Source of the DNA: Thermoflavifilum thermophilum
Lineage (GTDB): Bacteria > Bacteroidota > Bacteroidia > Chitinophagales > Chitinophagaceae
Assembly (NCBI RefSeq): GCF_900116565.1
Contig: NZ_FPCJ01000001.1
Span: 1,054,001 to 1,118,000 of the forward strand
Direction: 5' to 3'
DNA: 64,000 nt
Numbering within the stretch: the stretch's first letter is position 1; each line of letters opens with the position of its first letter. The notes beneath the pieces are model-generated. The model was given only the letters and a program-made list of their open reading frames with translations. It was not told the origin of the DNA and made no database searches. A program made the translations under genes and the position numbers. This document shows positions 55,951 to 64,000 of this stretch, piece by piece.

Positions 55951-56520
55951 TTACACTTTTTGCATGTGTTGACCTTTGTTTTTACGCAGATAACCTTCTG
56001 CGGCCATGCGTTTGCCTTCTTCGGCATATAGCTGGCGATCGGCGGGAGCCCAGGTATGCAGGCCATCCACATACCGATTGAACATACAAAAGGCAGCTGC
56101 AATCAGCACCGTATCATGGATTTCCAGATCCGTGGCGCCTGCGCGTTTTGCAGCTTCTATGGCTTCCTGTGTAACATATTTGCCACCTTTTTGCACCTGA
56201 CCTGCAATGACCAGCAACGCTTTCATTTTATCCGACAATCTATCTGACGCAGGTCCTTTTTCAATTTCATCAATCATATCCACAGATTCGTGTGCATGCG
56301 CACAGGTTACGGCTCCGTGAATGGTGTGGCAGAAATGGCAACCATTTAGATAAGACACATAGGATGCAATCCATTCGCGTTCCATGCGGCTGATGCCTTC
56401 ATCCGTCTGCAACAAGGCCTGTGCAATGTGTGAAAGAGGAGGCGCTGTTTCGGGCCTGAAGCGCATAGGCCCCCAGATGCCCGGCAATGCGGGATCGGGT
56501 AAATTGATATAGCAAGACAT
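55951..56520 (-). CDS. AhpD-like carboxymuconolactone decarboxylase-family protein, copy A
   Basis: 189 residues from ATG 56520 (MSCYINLPDPALPGIWG, aligning with copy B); the frame is open 13 codons further upstream. The CxxCxxxH motif is C61-H-F-C64-H-T-I-H68. The C-terminus is a little longer and ends in a basic tail. It is the first gene of the pair. A 16-base palindrome lies about 105 bases upstream. A role against peroxide stress is the family default and is not shown here. Confidence 0.86.
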   Translation of the reverse strand: MSCYINLPDPALPGIWGPMRFRPETAPPLSHIAQALLQTDEGISRMEREWIASYVSYLNGCHFCHTIHGAVTCAHAHESVDMIDEIEKGPASDRLSDKMKALLVIAGQVQKGGKYVTQEAIEAAKRAGATDLEIHDTVLIAAAFCMFNRYVDGLHTWAPADRQLYAEEGKRMAAEGYLRKNKGQHMQKV

Positions 56521-56624
56521 GTGTTTCTTTTTTATGGGTAAAGTAATAAGGGTGTTCAACAGGATTTATGCAAGATCCTGTATAGGAAGATTGAAGTAAA
56601 CTTGCCGAAGAACCAGGTTGATCA

Positions 56625-56640
56625 TATCATGCACATGATA
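56625..56640. repeat. 16-base palindrome upstream of the AhpD-like pair
   Basis: TATCATG-CA-CATGATA, perfect 7-2-7, 105 bases before the start of copy A and after the stop of the hypothetical gene at 56747. A candidate operator. Confidence 0.45.
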
Positions 56641-56746
56641 CATAGACTTGTGTTGTGTTTAGATATAGAGTGCGTACAAACTTTGTGTTTGCACAAGCCT
56701 CTGCATCATGAATTTAACATCACAACATGACATGCAACCTTGATGT

Positions 56747-57295
56747 TCAGCAAGCCTGAAAGGAAAATCTGGGAGGGGGCGTGAGTTGATCCAGCTCCGG
56801 CATCGATAAAACAGGAGTGCATTCTGCAAAATGCAGCAAACTTACTGCAGCATTGGGCCGATGCCAGTCAATAAGATCCGAAATATATTCTTTGAAAAAT
56901 GATTTGTATAAATCCTGGTGATTATTATTTGAATTAGCATTATTACCAAAGCTGAACCGGACAAAATCATGAAACCATTCGTTTAACGTCATCCGCTCCC
57001 GATCTTTCACACATTTCACATACAGGGTATCGTTGTACAAATGCTTACTGACAGCCCGATACCAGATACCATTGATCTGCACATTTCCATCAGTTTTTTC
57101 TTCATGCGTAGCCTGCGGCAAATAAGGTAAGTAAACCGGAATTTTTAAGATGGCAATTTCAGCCTGATTGGTCACATGCGCGGGATCTATACCGGCAAAA
57201 CTGTGCTGGTAGATCATGAACTGATACACAAAATAATACCCCGCTGCATAAAATGCAAACAGCAACAGGAGTATGATGGTAGTGAGTTTGCGCAC
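56747..57295 (-). CDS. Membrane-anchored hypothetical protein
   Basis: 182 residues. An N-terminal hydrophobic helix (TTIILLLLFAFYAAGYYFVYQFMIY) probably anchors it; the remainder is soluble, polar and without recognised domain (TDGNVQINGIWYRAVSKHLYNDTLYVKCV). It starts 14 bases after the GH65 stop in the same operon, so it probably works with the glycosidase or the ASPIC proteins. The family is unknown to me. Confidence 0.68.
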   Translation of the reverse strand: MRKLTTIILLLLFAFYAAGYYFVYQFMIYQHSFAGIDPAHVTNQAEIAILKIPVYLPYLPQATHEEKTDGNVQINGIWYRAVSKHLYNDTLYVKCVKDRERMTLNEWFHDFVRFSFGNNANSNNNHQDLYKSFFKEYISDLIDWHRPNAAVSLLHFAECTPVLSMPELDQLTPPPRFSFQAC

Positions 57296-57309
57296 GTGTG
57301 AAAGTTAGG

Positions 57310-59379
57310 TTATTTATTGGAAATGGTAAAATTTTTTTTATCCATCCCAACACCCGTGATAGTCAACGATTTCCACCGCGCTGGTAAACGGGTTTTCAGC
57401 TGCATGATGCCGTTTTCGGTAATCTGTAAACCACCAAAGCCATTCAACACACACTGTAAGATACCTCCCGCTCCGGTAGCAAAGTATGGATTGGTACCGC
57501 CGGCTGTTTCGGCCAACACACCAAAGGGGGGCAATTCATTGGGTACATAGCCGCGTTTAAACAAAGCATAGGCTTTATCAGGATATCCCAGCCTTTCATA
57601 CAACAAGCCAAGCATGGCATAACTCATGGCCGGGCCCGCACCAATGCGGGGTTCGTAATACCCAAGATCTTTTTTGATTTGCAACGTATCCCGGATCAAT
57701 CCCAGGGGATATGCCAGCAGGTTTACATCAGCCTGTTTGATTTGCTCTCCGTGATAGGTGGCATGCTCCCGGATTACCCCATCCGGAAAATGCAGAATCA
57801 CAATATGGTCGGCCACTTCCTGCCAATGCGGATCCGGTTCAGCCCCGATGATCTGTGCTGCCCGGATGGCGTCGCGCAGATTTTCGATGGCGGCTCCATT
57901 GGTAAAAGCATCATCATCCACATTTTCTGCCCATTCATCAGCAGCCACCACGTTGCGAATATGATAGCCATCGGTAGTCTTTTGCACGCGTGAAACCCAG
58001 AAATCTGCCGTAGCTTTCAATACCGGATAAGCCTCATTCCTGAGCCATGCCGTGTCGTGGGTAACACAGAAGTACTGCCAGATGGCAATAGCCACGCAAG
58101 CCGTGATATGATGTTCAAATGGGCCGGACAAAGCCCACACAGGCGTTTCTTCTTCCCCGCTGGCCGCTGACTCCCATGGATACATCGCTCCCTGATACCC
58201 ATGAGCATAGGCATTGGCTATGGCCTGAGGCAGGCGATGAATCCGATATTCGATTAATGAACGAGCTATTTCAGGATGCAGCTGCAACAACACCGGATAC
58301 ATCCACAGATCGGCATCCCAGAACACATGCCCGTTGTATCCCAATCCGGATAAGCCCATCGGAGAAAGGCTATAACCTGAACCTTCACGCACAAAGCTGT
58401 ATAGATGATACAACATGCTGTGAATATCCCGCTGGGTGGTATCATCTCCTTCAATTCGGATATCGCTTTGCCAGAGCTGCTGCCAGGCCTTGTTATGAGC
58501 ATCAATCAATTCTTTGCGGCTTTGCAGGGCTTCAAAAATGGTCAGCCGCTCTGCTTCATTGGCAGGATCCGCACTCTGTGCGCTGCTGATGGTTGCACCG
58601 GCAATGGAAAACGTGTAGGTTTCACCGGACTGCAGGGATTTGCTGAACCGCATCAGATGCCGGTTATTGTCCCACATTTCATGCGTGACCTGTGGCTGCT
58701 GATCACGGGCTTCATCAAACAAAAAACAGGTGGCTGCTGCTACCGACAGTTTGCCCGTGGGACTGGAAGCAGTGGAAAACAGCACGTGCAGCGGACCACG
58801 CGGGCTGGCAATATCTTCATAAAATTGCTGCACATGGCGCAGCATATCCGGAGCTTCAATCACACTGGCTGCCGAAATGGTGATGGGTTGTTTGGCCTGT
58901 ATATCAACCGTAACCAGCATGTTGTAGGGCAATTGCCGCAATGCCCGCCAGGAGCAGGTTACATGAGCCTGGTTGCCCACATCGAATGAAGAAGTAAAAA
59001 CAGCCCGATACATGTCGAGCGTCTGGTGAAAATGGCTGATCTGTTGCGCGGTCACCTGTTGCCCGTTGATGGTGAGATCTACATTGGCAAAGCTGAATGT
59101 TTTCAGCAGATTGCTCACCCGGCCCCGCCCATACTGATCGTAAGCACCGTTTAATACAATTTCTTTTACACTTAATGGATCAGCTGCCGAAACGATTCCC
59201 AACACCCCGTTTGCTACCGTAATGCCATAGTAATGCGAAGACTCCGGCTGATCTGCTTGCAACTGCCAGATCCAGGGATTTTCAGCTTGTGCATATAAGG
59301 CATACGGCAAATTGATTGACAAAAGAATACCCGCCAGTAAACCGAAATTTTTTCTCATCCATGAAGTAATTGTCTTCAT
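57310..59379 (-). CDS. Secreted GH65 glycoside hydrolase/phosphorylase
   Basis: 689 residues from ATG 59379, preferred to TTG 59388, which would abut the preceding stop. A signal peptide ends near NLPYALYAQ. The (alpha/alpha)6 barrel carries GYNGHVFWDADLWMYP, the general acid Glu in AADEWAENVDDDAFTNG and the C-terminal TGAGGILQ. The export signal and the lack of phosphorylase context favour a hydrolase similar to acid trehalase or PGGHG-type glucosidases, acting on an alpha-glucosidic disaccharide or glycoside. Begins 9 bases after the ASPIC gene stop. Confidence 0.87.
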   Translation of the reverse strand: MKTITSWMRKNFGLLAGILLSINLPYALYAQAENPWIWQLQADQPESSHYYGITVANGVLGIVSAADPLSVKEIVLNGAYDQYGRGRVSNLLKTFSFANVDLTINGQQVTAQQISHFHQTLDMYRAVFTSSFDVGNQAHVTCSWRALRQLPYNMLVTVDIQAKQPITISAASVIEAPDMLRHVQQFYEDIASPRGPLHVLFSTASSPTGKLSVAAATCFLFDEARDQQPQVTHEMWDNNRHLMRFSKSLQSGETYTFSIAGATISSAQSADPANEAERLTIFEALQSRKELIDAHNKAWQQLWQSDIRIEGDDTTQRDIHSMLYHLYSFVREGSGYSLSPMGLSGLGYNGHVFWDADLWMYPVLLQLHPEIARSLIEYRIHRLPQAIANAYAHGYQGAMYPWESAASGEEETPVWALSGPFEHHITACVAIAIWQYFCVTHDTAWLRNEAYPVLKATADFWVSRVQKTTDGYHIRNVVAADEWAENVDDDAFTNGAAIENLRDAIRAAQIIGAEPDPHWQEVADHIVILHFPDGVIREHATYHGEQIKQADVNLLAYPLGLIRDTLQIKKDLGYYEPRIGAGPAMSYAMLGLLYERLGYPDKAYALFKRGYVPNELPPFGVLAETAGGTNPYFATGAGGILQCVLNGFGGLQITENGIMQLKTRLPARWKSLTITGVGMDKKNFTISNK

Positions 59380-59388
59380 AAAAAACAA

Positions 59389-62300
59389 TTATTTGTTTTT
59401 AAAAAACAACAAACGCTGATCATATCGGGCTACCATAATCAACGAATCATTTTTCCTGTGCAAGGTTTTTATGTCCCTCACTTCTCCGTTTACAAAAAAT
59501 CCGGTCTGCCAGGGCCATGCTGCCCGGAAATGTCCTTTGCCATCACCCAACAACACAATTTCATCATTGGCATCATAACGACCTTCGGCAGGTAATACAC
59601 CATAAAAATTACCACCCACCAGCACATCCGGATGACCATCGTGATTGAAATCGCCCACCTCAAAAGCACGGATAGGAGCTACCTGCGCTTCCCAAGGCAA
59701 AGGAAGCATTTCAAATTTTCCATTTCCAAGATTATGCAGCCAGACTGATTGGAAGGTGTAGGCATGCCATACACGGGCATGCTGAAGATCTGATCCTACA
59801 ATATCTTGTATGGTTTGTCCGGCAAAATCATGGTATGTCGGAAACTTTTTTTTCATTCTTTCGGGAAATTGCTGATCAAAAACATCTTTTCCAACCAAAG
59901 GATAATCATGGCCATTCTTTGCATAAGTGAGAATGGTCACATCTGTTGATTGCTGGGATGATGGAACGATATAGAGTTTTACCGGTTTTTTTTTGCTGGG
60001 ATGAAATTTTGTATTCATCCCATAATTACCCACCAGATAATCTGTTTTTCCATCCCCGTCCAGATCGGCTGCCACGATACATTGCCACCAGCCATGGGTA
60101 TGTTCCATTCCCATACTTTGGGTAACATTCTTCAGATGTCCATGTCCATCGTTTTCAAAAAAACTGATAGGCATCCATTCACCCACCACAATCAAATCAG
60201 GTTTCCCATCCCCGTTAAAATCTGTCCAGACTGCATCGGTTACCAATCCAATATGGCTCAAGCCAGGAGCAATCTGATCGGTTTCATCCCGGAAATGTCC
60301 TTTGCCATCATTGATGAGCAAATATGAGCGAGGTTGCTTTGCATAATCCAATGCATCAACTCTGCCACCCACAAACAAATCCGGATATCCATCCTGATTT
60401 AAATCGCATACCCTTACACAAGATTTATTTCCATACATGGGTGGCAATGCCGCAGTGTCTTTGATAAAATATCCCTTTCCATTGTTGAGATAGAGGCGAT
60501 CCAGCAAGGGTTTCATACCATCATAAAATTCACCTCCGCCACTTACCACATACAAGTCGGGATATCCATCATGGTTCACATCCACAAATGCTGCATCCTG
60601 ATCCATGCAAAGTGAATCCTGCTGGAATGCAGGTTGATTGGATAAAACAAATTGTCCATCCGGCTTTTGGATATAAAGAGCGCCAGCCTGAAATTTACCT
60701 CCGCACACATAAAAATCTTCGAGTCCATCTCCATTCACATCTCCCACAGCCACTCTGGGAGCATCCGTAGATACCATATGCGGAATAAAAGGTTGCCGCG
60801 CAAAATCAATAAAACTGGCATCTCCCCGATGTACAAACTGAACTGAAGAAAGGCTGTCGGTATAATCAGTAAATAAAAACTGATTTTCCCGCATTTGTGG
60901 TAACCATTCCGGGCCGGTATCATGCGCCTGGTTCTGGTAAAGCGTCAGGATCTGATCGGCATGTACATGTTTGAGCACCTGCTTTTCACCTCTGGGCCAG
61001 ATCACCTGCAAGCTATCTACCAGGGTATCTTTTCCAAGACCGAAAAATAAAGTAGGATCTGTAGCACTTTCAAAACCACGGGTAGGCTGTATGTAGGCAT
61101 ACTGGAATTTTCCATGATATTTGAGTATCACCTTCGCTCCAATGCCAAACCGATTGCTGTCACTGCCCGCGCATTTTATCCGAAGATAATGTGCATGGTA
61201 TTTTTCACGTGTTTGATTTTTGTAAATGACAGCGGGTGCATTGAGATTGTTGACCACAAGATCCAGATCGCCGTCGTTGTCCAGATCGGCATAAGCGCCT
61301 CCATTGGAAAAGCCGGGTTGATGCAACCCCCATTGTGCAGATCGATCTATGAAATGCATATGATCCGTGCCTTCAAAGATGAAATTATGCACCGGTCCCT
61401 GTGGCATGCGCTGAATGGCTTCCTGATCGAGCAAGCGGGTGTCTGACAAGCTTTTCGCCACCTGGGTGTTGGCTATAAACCGAATATAATCCAGGTCATT
61501 GGCTCTTCTCCATATTCCGGCCGACACGAAAAGATCGGGCATACCGTCGTTGTTGAAATCGGCAATCAGGGGCGACCAGCTCCAGTCAGTAGCGGCTATC
61601 CCGGCCATCAGTCCAATTTCACTAAAGTATTTACCACCGTAGGTATTCAACTGCAGCATGTTGCGGGTATATTGCGGGCTGTAACCCAGCTTCATTTTGT
61701 AAAGCGCCATCTCATAAGGATCATCGTTGGCCGTGGATTTCAGGATTTTCTCATCTTCAGGCAGCATATCCAGCGTTACCAAATCCAGCCACCCGTCTTG
61801 GTTGATATCAGCTGCATCTGAACCCATGGTGGACTTGCTTTCATGGCCAAAAGCCTTGCCATTCATTTCTGTAAATGTGCCATCCTGATTGTTGAGGTAG
61901 TAGTAATCATTTTCCTGAAAATCATTGCCTTCATAGATATCATCCCATCCATCGTTATTAAAATCACCGATGATGGCGCTGAGTCCATAACTGATAGGAC
62001 TGGCTATGATACCAGCCTGGCGGGTTACTTCTACAAAATGCCCATGATCATTGCGGAACAGATGCCCTCCGCTCACTTCACTGAAATGTGATCTCAAAGA
62101 TGTATCACCATACGTTTCAGCAGAATGCACGGCATGGCAAACCAGAAACAAATCCAGATCACCATCATGATCATAATCAAAAAAACTGGCCTGTGTGCAA
62201 AAGCCCCGGAAATCCAATCCATAAGCTGCCGATTCTTCTTTGAAAGTACCATTGTGCTGATTGATAAATAGCAAATTATGTCCCTGCAAACCCTGATATC

Positions 62301-62715
62301 CGCTTACCACACACACGTAAATATCAAGCCATCCATCGCCGTTTACATCTGCCATCACAGCTCCTGTAATCCAATTCGCATCGGTTTCCAATCCTGCCTG
62401 GTGGGTAATATCTTTAAAATGCATGTGCCCTTCGTTTTCATACAAACGAATGCCATGTTTATTGGATGTCAGCAAAATATCATCCAGCCCGTCATTATTG
62501 ATATCACCCAGTGCTACTCCTCCGCCGTTGTAATAATACATGTAATCGAGGATGTTCATATCTGAACTGTCGTGCACTTCATTAACAAAATCAATTCCGG
62601 TTTGATCAGGTTTCAGTGCTACAAAAAGTTTTTCTGAACGTTTGCACGCCACCAAAAGCAAACAATAAGCTGCAAGTGCAAGCCATGTTGATTTGGATGT
62701 ATGACCCGATAACAT
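59389..62715 (-). CDS. Large FG-GAP/ASPIC lipoprotein
   Basis: 1108 residues. The lipobox is LVAC (Cys24). A first run of FG-GAP blades with calcium loops (GDINNDGLDD, ADVNGDGWLD, FDYDHDGDLD, GDFNNDGWDD) covers about residues 70-490, an ASPIC/UnbV domain follows near 510-590 (WPRGEKQVLKHV), and a second blade run (GDVNGDGLED, CDLNQDGYPD, TDFNGDGKPD, ADLDGDGKTD) reaches the end, which closes with GEVRDIKTL...RLLFFKNK. Likely a surface-exposed calcium-binding protein. Function is not known. It follows a homologue by 23 bases. Confidence 0.87.
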   Translation of the reverse strand: MLSGHTSKSTWLALAAYCLLLVACKRSEKLFVALKPDQTGIDFVNEVHDSSDMNILDYMYYYNGGGVALGDINNDGLDDILLTSNKHGIRLYENEGHMHFKDITHQAGLETDANWITGAVMADVNGDGWLDIYVCVVSGYQGLQGHNLLFINQHNGTFKEESAAYGLDFRGFCTQASFFDYDHDGDLDLFLVCHAVHSAETYGDTSLRSHFSEVSGGHLFRNDHGHFVEVTRQAGIIASPISYGLSAIIGDFNNDGWDDIYEGNDFQENDYYYLNNQDGTFTEMNGKAFGHESKSTMGSDAADINQDGWLDLVTLDMLPEDEKILKSTANDDPYEMALYKMKLGYSPQYTRNMLQLNTYGGKYFSEIGLMAGIAATDWSWSPLIADFNNDGMPDLFVSAGIWRRANDLDYIRFIANTQVAKSLSDTRLLDQEAIQRMPQGPVHNFIFEGTDHMHFIDRSAQWGLHQPGFSNGGAYADLDNDGDLDLVVNNLNAPAVIYKNQTREKYHAHYLRIKCAGSDSNRFGIGAKVILKYHGKFQYAYIQPTRGFESATDPTLFFGLGKDTLVDSLQVIWPRGEKQVLKHVHADQILTLYQNQAHDTGPEWLPQMRENQFLFTDYTDSLSSVQFVHRGDASFIDFARQPFIPHMVSTDAPRVAVGDVNGDGLEDFYVCGGKFQAGALYIQKPDGQFVLSNQPAFQQDSLCMDQDAAFVDVNHDGYPDLYVVSGGGEFYDGMKPLLDRLYLNNGKGYFIKDTAALPPMYGNKSCVRVCDLNQDGYPDLFVGGRVDALDYAKQPRSYLLINDGKGHFRDETDQIAPGLSHIGLVTDAVWTDFNGDGKPDLIVVGEWMPISFFENDGHGHLKNVTQSMGMEHTHGWWQCIVAADLDGDGKTDYLVGNYGMNTKFHPSKKKPVKLYIVPSSQQSTDVTILTYAKNGHDYPLVGKDVFDQQFPERMKKKFPTYHDFAGQTIQDIVGSDLQHARVWHAYTFQSVWLHNLGNGKFEMLPLPWEAQVAPIRAFEVGDFNHDGHPDVLVGGNFYGVLPAEGRYDANDEIVLLGDGKGHFRAAWPWQTGFFVNGEVRDIKTLHRKNDSLIMVARYDQRLLFFKNK

Positions 62716-62738
62716 GCATTCGGATTTTATCTGGTTCT

Positions 62739-64000
62739 TTAAGGTTTATGTTTAGGAATCTGCTGAAACAAGAGGGCATTATCATTGTTTCTTGCCACCA
62801 GGATATATTTCGTATGATTTTTTCCTTCCCATGTAGCAAGATCTCTTACTTCGCCGCGTATAAACAATCCACTCTGTTCGGGGATTAGGTAAGTAAAATG
62901 TCCTTTCCCATCGCCCTTCAGGAAACATCCATAACTGGCATCATATCGCCCGATTTGAGGCTTTACGCCGTAAAAATTTCCACCCAGGAAAATATCGGGA
63001 TATCCATCACCATCCAGATCTTCTACCAGGGCAGCAAATACAGGAGAAAACTGTGCGCGGATGGGAAGGGCTTCCAGGCGGAAATGTCCATTCCCTTCAT
63101 TCAGCAGCAAAGCCGTTTGCAGGTATTCGGCCTTTTTGATCACTGCATCTTTTAGTTCTTCCGGTTTAAACAGTTGCTGGATGGTTTTCCCAGCATAATC
63201 AGCATATTTTGGAAAGCGCTTGCTCAACATGGGAAATTGCGCATACATTTCATCTTTCATGTAAAATGGATACGACTTTCCATCATCTTTGTAGCTGGTC
63301 AATATGCAATCAATTTGTCCGTTGTGATCAAAATCACCCACGTAAAGTTGCACCGGATGTTGAGGATCGGCTTTAAACTGGCTGTTGAGGCCTAAATTGC
63401 CCAGCACAAAATCTACTTTTCCATCCCCATTCACATCGGCTGCAGTGATACAATGCCACCAACCTTCACTGTGCGGAATTTCCATCCATTTTTTAAAATA
63501 TCCTCCTTCGTTTTTAAAAATGGTAATAGGCATCCATTCGCCCACCACAATCAGGTCGGGTTTTCCATCCTGATCCACATCGGCCCAACAGGCATCTGTG
63601 ACCATGCCTATTCTGGCCAAACCGGGTGCAATTCTTTCCGTAACATCCCTGAAATGACCATGGCCATCGTTTTGCAACAAATAGGATCGGGGATCTGCTC
63701 CATAAATACCCGGCACATCCCGTCCGCCAATGAACAAATCCGGATAACCATCCTGGTTAACATCACACACTTTCACACACGATGCATTCACTGAAATTTC
63801 GGGTGGAAAAGCATCCGGAAGTTTTTTGAAAATACCTTTTCCGTTGTTCAGATATACGCGCGGTTCCAGCCAGCGTGAACCCACATCATCCTCATTACCT
63901 CCGGAAACAACAATCAGATCGGGATATCCATCATGGTTCACATCGGCAAATGCAGCTCCAATATCTTCAAAATGACGATCGGCATCGAGGTCGGGTTCAT
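62739..64000 (-). CDS. Large FG-GAP/ASPIC protein, C-terminal part (runs off the window)
   Basis: 420 residues are visible; the frame is open to the last base, so the start lies beyond the window. The apparent GTG at 63941 is internal. The fragment aligns with the second blade run of the 1108-residue neighbour (CDVNQDGYPDLFIGG, ADVNGDGKVDFVLGN, EDLDGDGYPDIFLGGNFYGVKP) and ends with the same GEVRD...LLF pattern. It lies upstream of the 1108-residue gene in the same operon. Confidence 0.88.
   Translation of the reverse strand, partial: EPDLDADRHFEDIGAAFADVNHDGYPDLIVVSGGNEDDVGSRWLEPRVYLNNGKGIFKKLPDAFPPEISVNASCVKVCDVNQDGYPDLFIGGRDVPGIYGADPRSYLLQNDGHGHFRDVTERIAPGLARIGMVTDACWADVDQDGKPDLIVVGEWMPITIFKNEGGYFKKWMEIPHSEGWWHCITAADVNGDGKVDFVLGNLGLNSQFKADPQHPVQLYVGDFDHNGQIDCILTSYKDDGKSYPFYMKDEMYAQFPMLSKRFPKYADYAGKTIQQLFKPEELKDAVIKKAEYLQTALLLNEGNGHFRLEALPIRAQFSPVFAALVEDLDGDGYPDIFLGGNFYGVKPQIGRYDASYGCFLKGDGKGHFTYLIPEQSGLFIRGEVRDLATWEGKNHTKYILVARNNDNALLFQQIPKHKP

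Noticed and set aside
62739-63941. GTG at 63941 as the start of the last gene
   Set aside because: The frame stays open to base 64000 with FG-GAP-type sequence upstream of that codon.
1-64000. tRNA genes, CRISPR arrays, insertion sequences, prophage
   Set aside because: All intergenic gaps above 75 bases were read; no cloverleaf, direct-repeat array, transposase or phage gene was recognised.

Overview
The window reads as chromosomal DNA of a Bacteroidota bacterium, most likely a member of the Chitinophagaceae. The evidence is the promoter grammar (TTTG about 19-20 bases before TAnnTTTG, without clear Shine-Dalgarno sites), a DUF5686 outer-membrane-type protein, an IcmF-type acyl-CoA mutase, a gamma-alpha fused 2-oxoacid:ferredoxin oxidoreductase subunit, a Bat/MoxR-type operon and several FG-GAP/ASPIC proteins. 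No rRNA, tRNA, CRISPR array, insertion sequence or phage gene was seen.

Region 1 (1-42.9 kb) is mainly housekeeping and ordinary metabolism. In order: a 5'-truncated GH63-like glucosidase, D-aminoacyl-tRNA deacylase, a MazG-like pyrophosphohydrolase, glycyl-tRNA synthetase, aldo/keto reductase, an MscS channel, KorA, a Bax-inhibitor-1 protein, a 2'-5' RNA ligase-like protein, a flavin reductase, Mfd, diacylglycerol kinase, DUF5686, a class III aminotransferase, a gamma-carbonic anhydrase-like protein, RsgA, a short MoxR-DUF58-BatA operon, GcvH, VanZ-like, TauE/SafE plus DUF1634, an OmpA-like lipoprotein, RF1, an amidohydrolase, an M23-MerR-thioredoxin-like operon, AlaRS, a PDZ protein, IcmF and a periplasmic trehalase.

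Region 2 (42.9-52.2 kb) is the most unusual part. A tightly coupled three-gene unit on the minus strand encodes an asparagine-synthetase-like adenylating enzyme without the glutaminase cysteine, a radical SAM enzyme with two extra CxxC pairs, and a flavin-dependent halogenase-like oxidoreductase. A sugar-porter-type MFS transporter diverges from it. A very large TPR/FG-GAP/ASPIC lipoprotein converges on it with one base between the stop codons. I read this as a candidate small-molecule or modified-peptide pathway that I cannot match to a described system.

Region 3 (52.2-64 kb) holds a UnbV-like/UnbU-like pair, the two unknown proteins known from enediyne gene clusters, here without any enediyne PKS. 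Next to it lie two AhpD-like CxxCxxxH proteins in tandem. Further on is an operon of two large FG-GAP/ASPIC proteins (one running off the window end), a secreted GH65 glycosidase and a membrane-anchored unknown. Together with the trehalase and the GH63-like enzyme this suggests disaccharide or glucoside use at the cell surface. The ASPIC proteins are a recurring theme: four in 21 kb.

All family names come from motif recognition by eye. No search was run, and gene symbols are given only where the family is clear.
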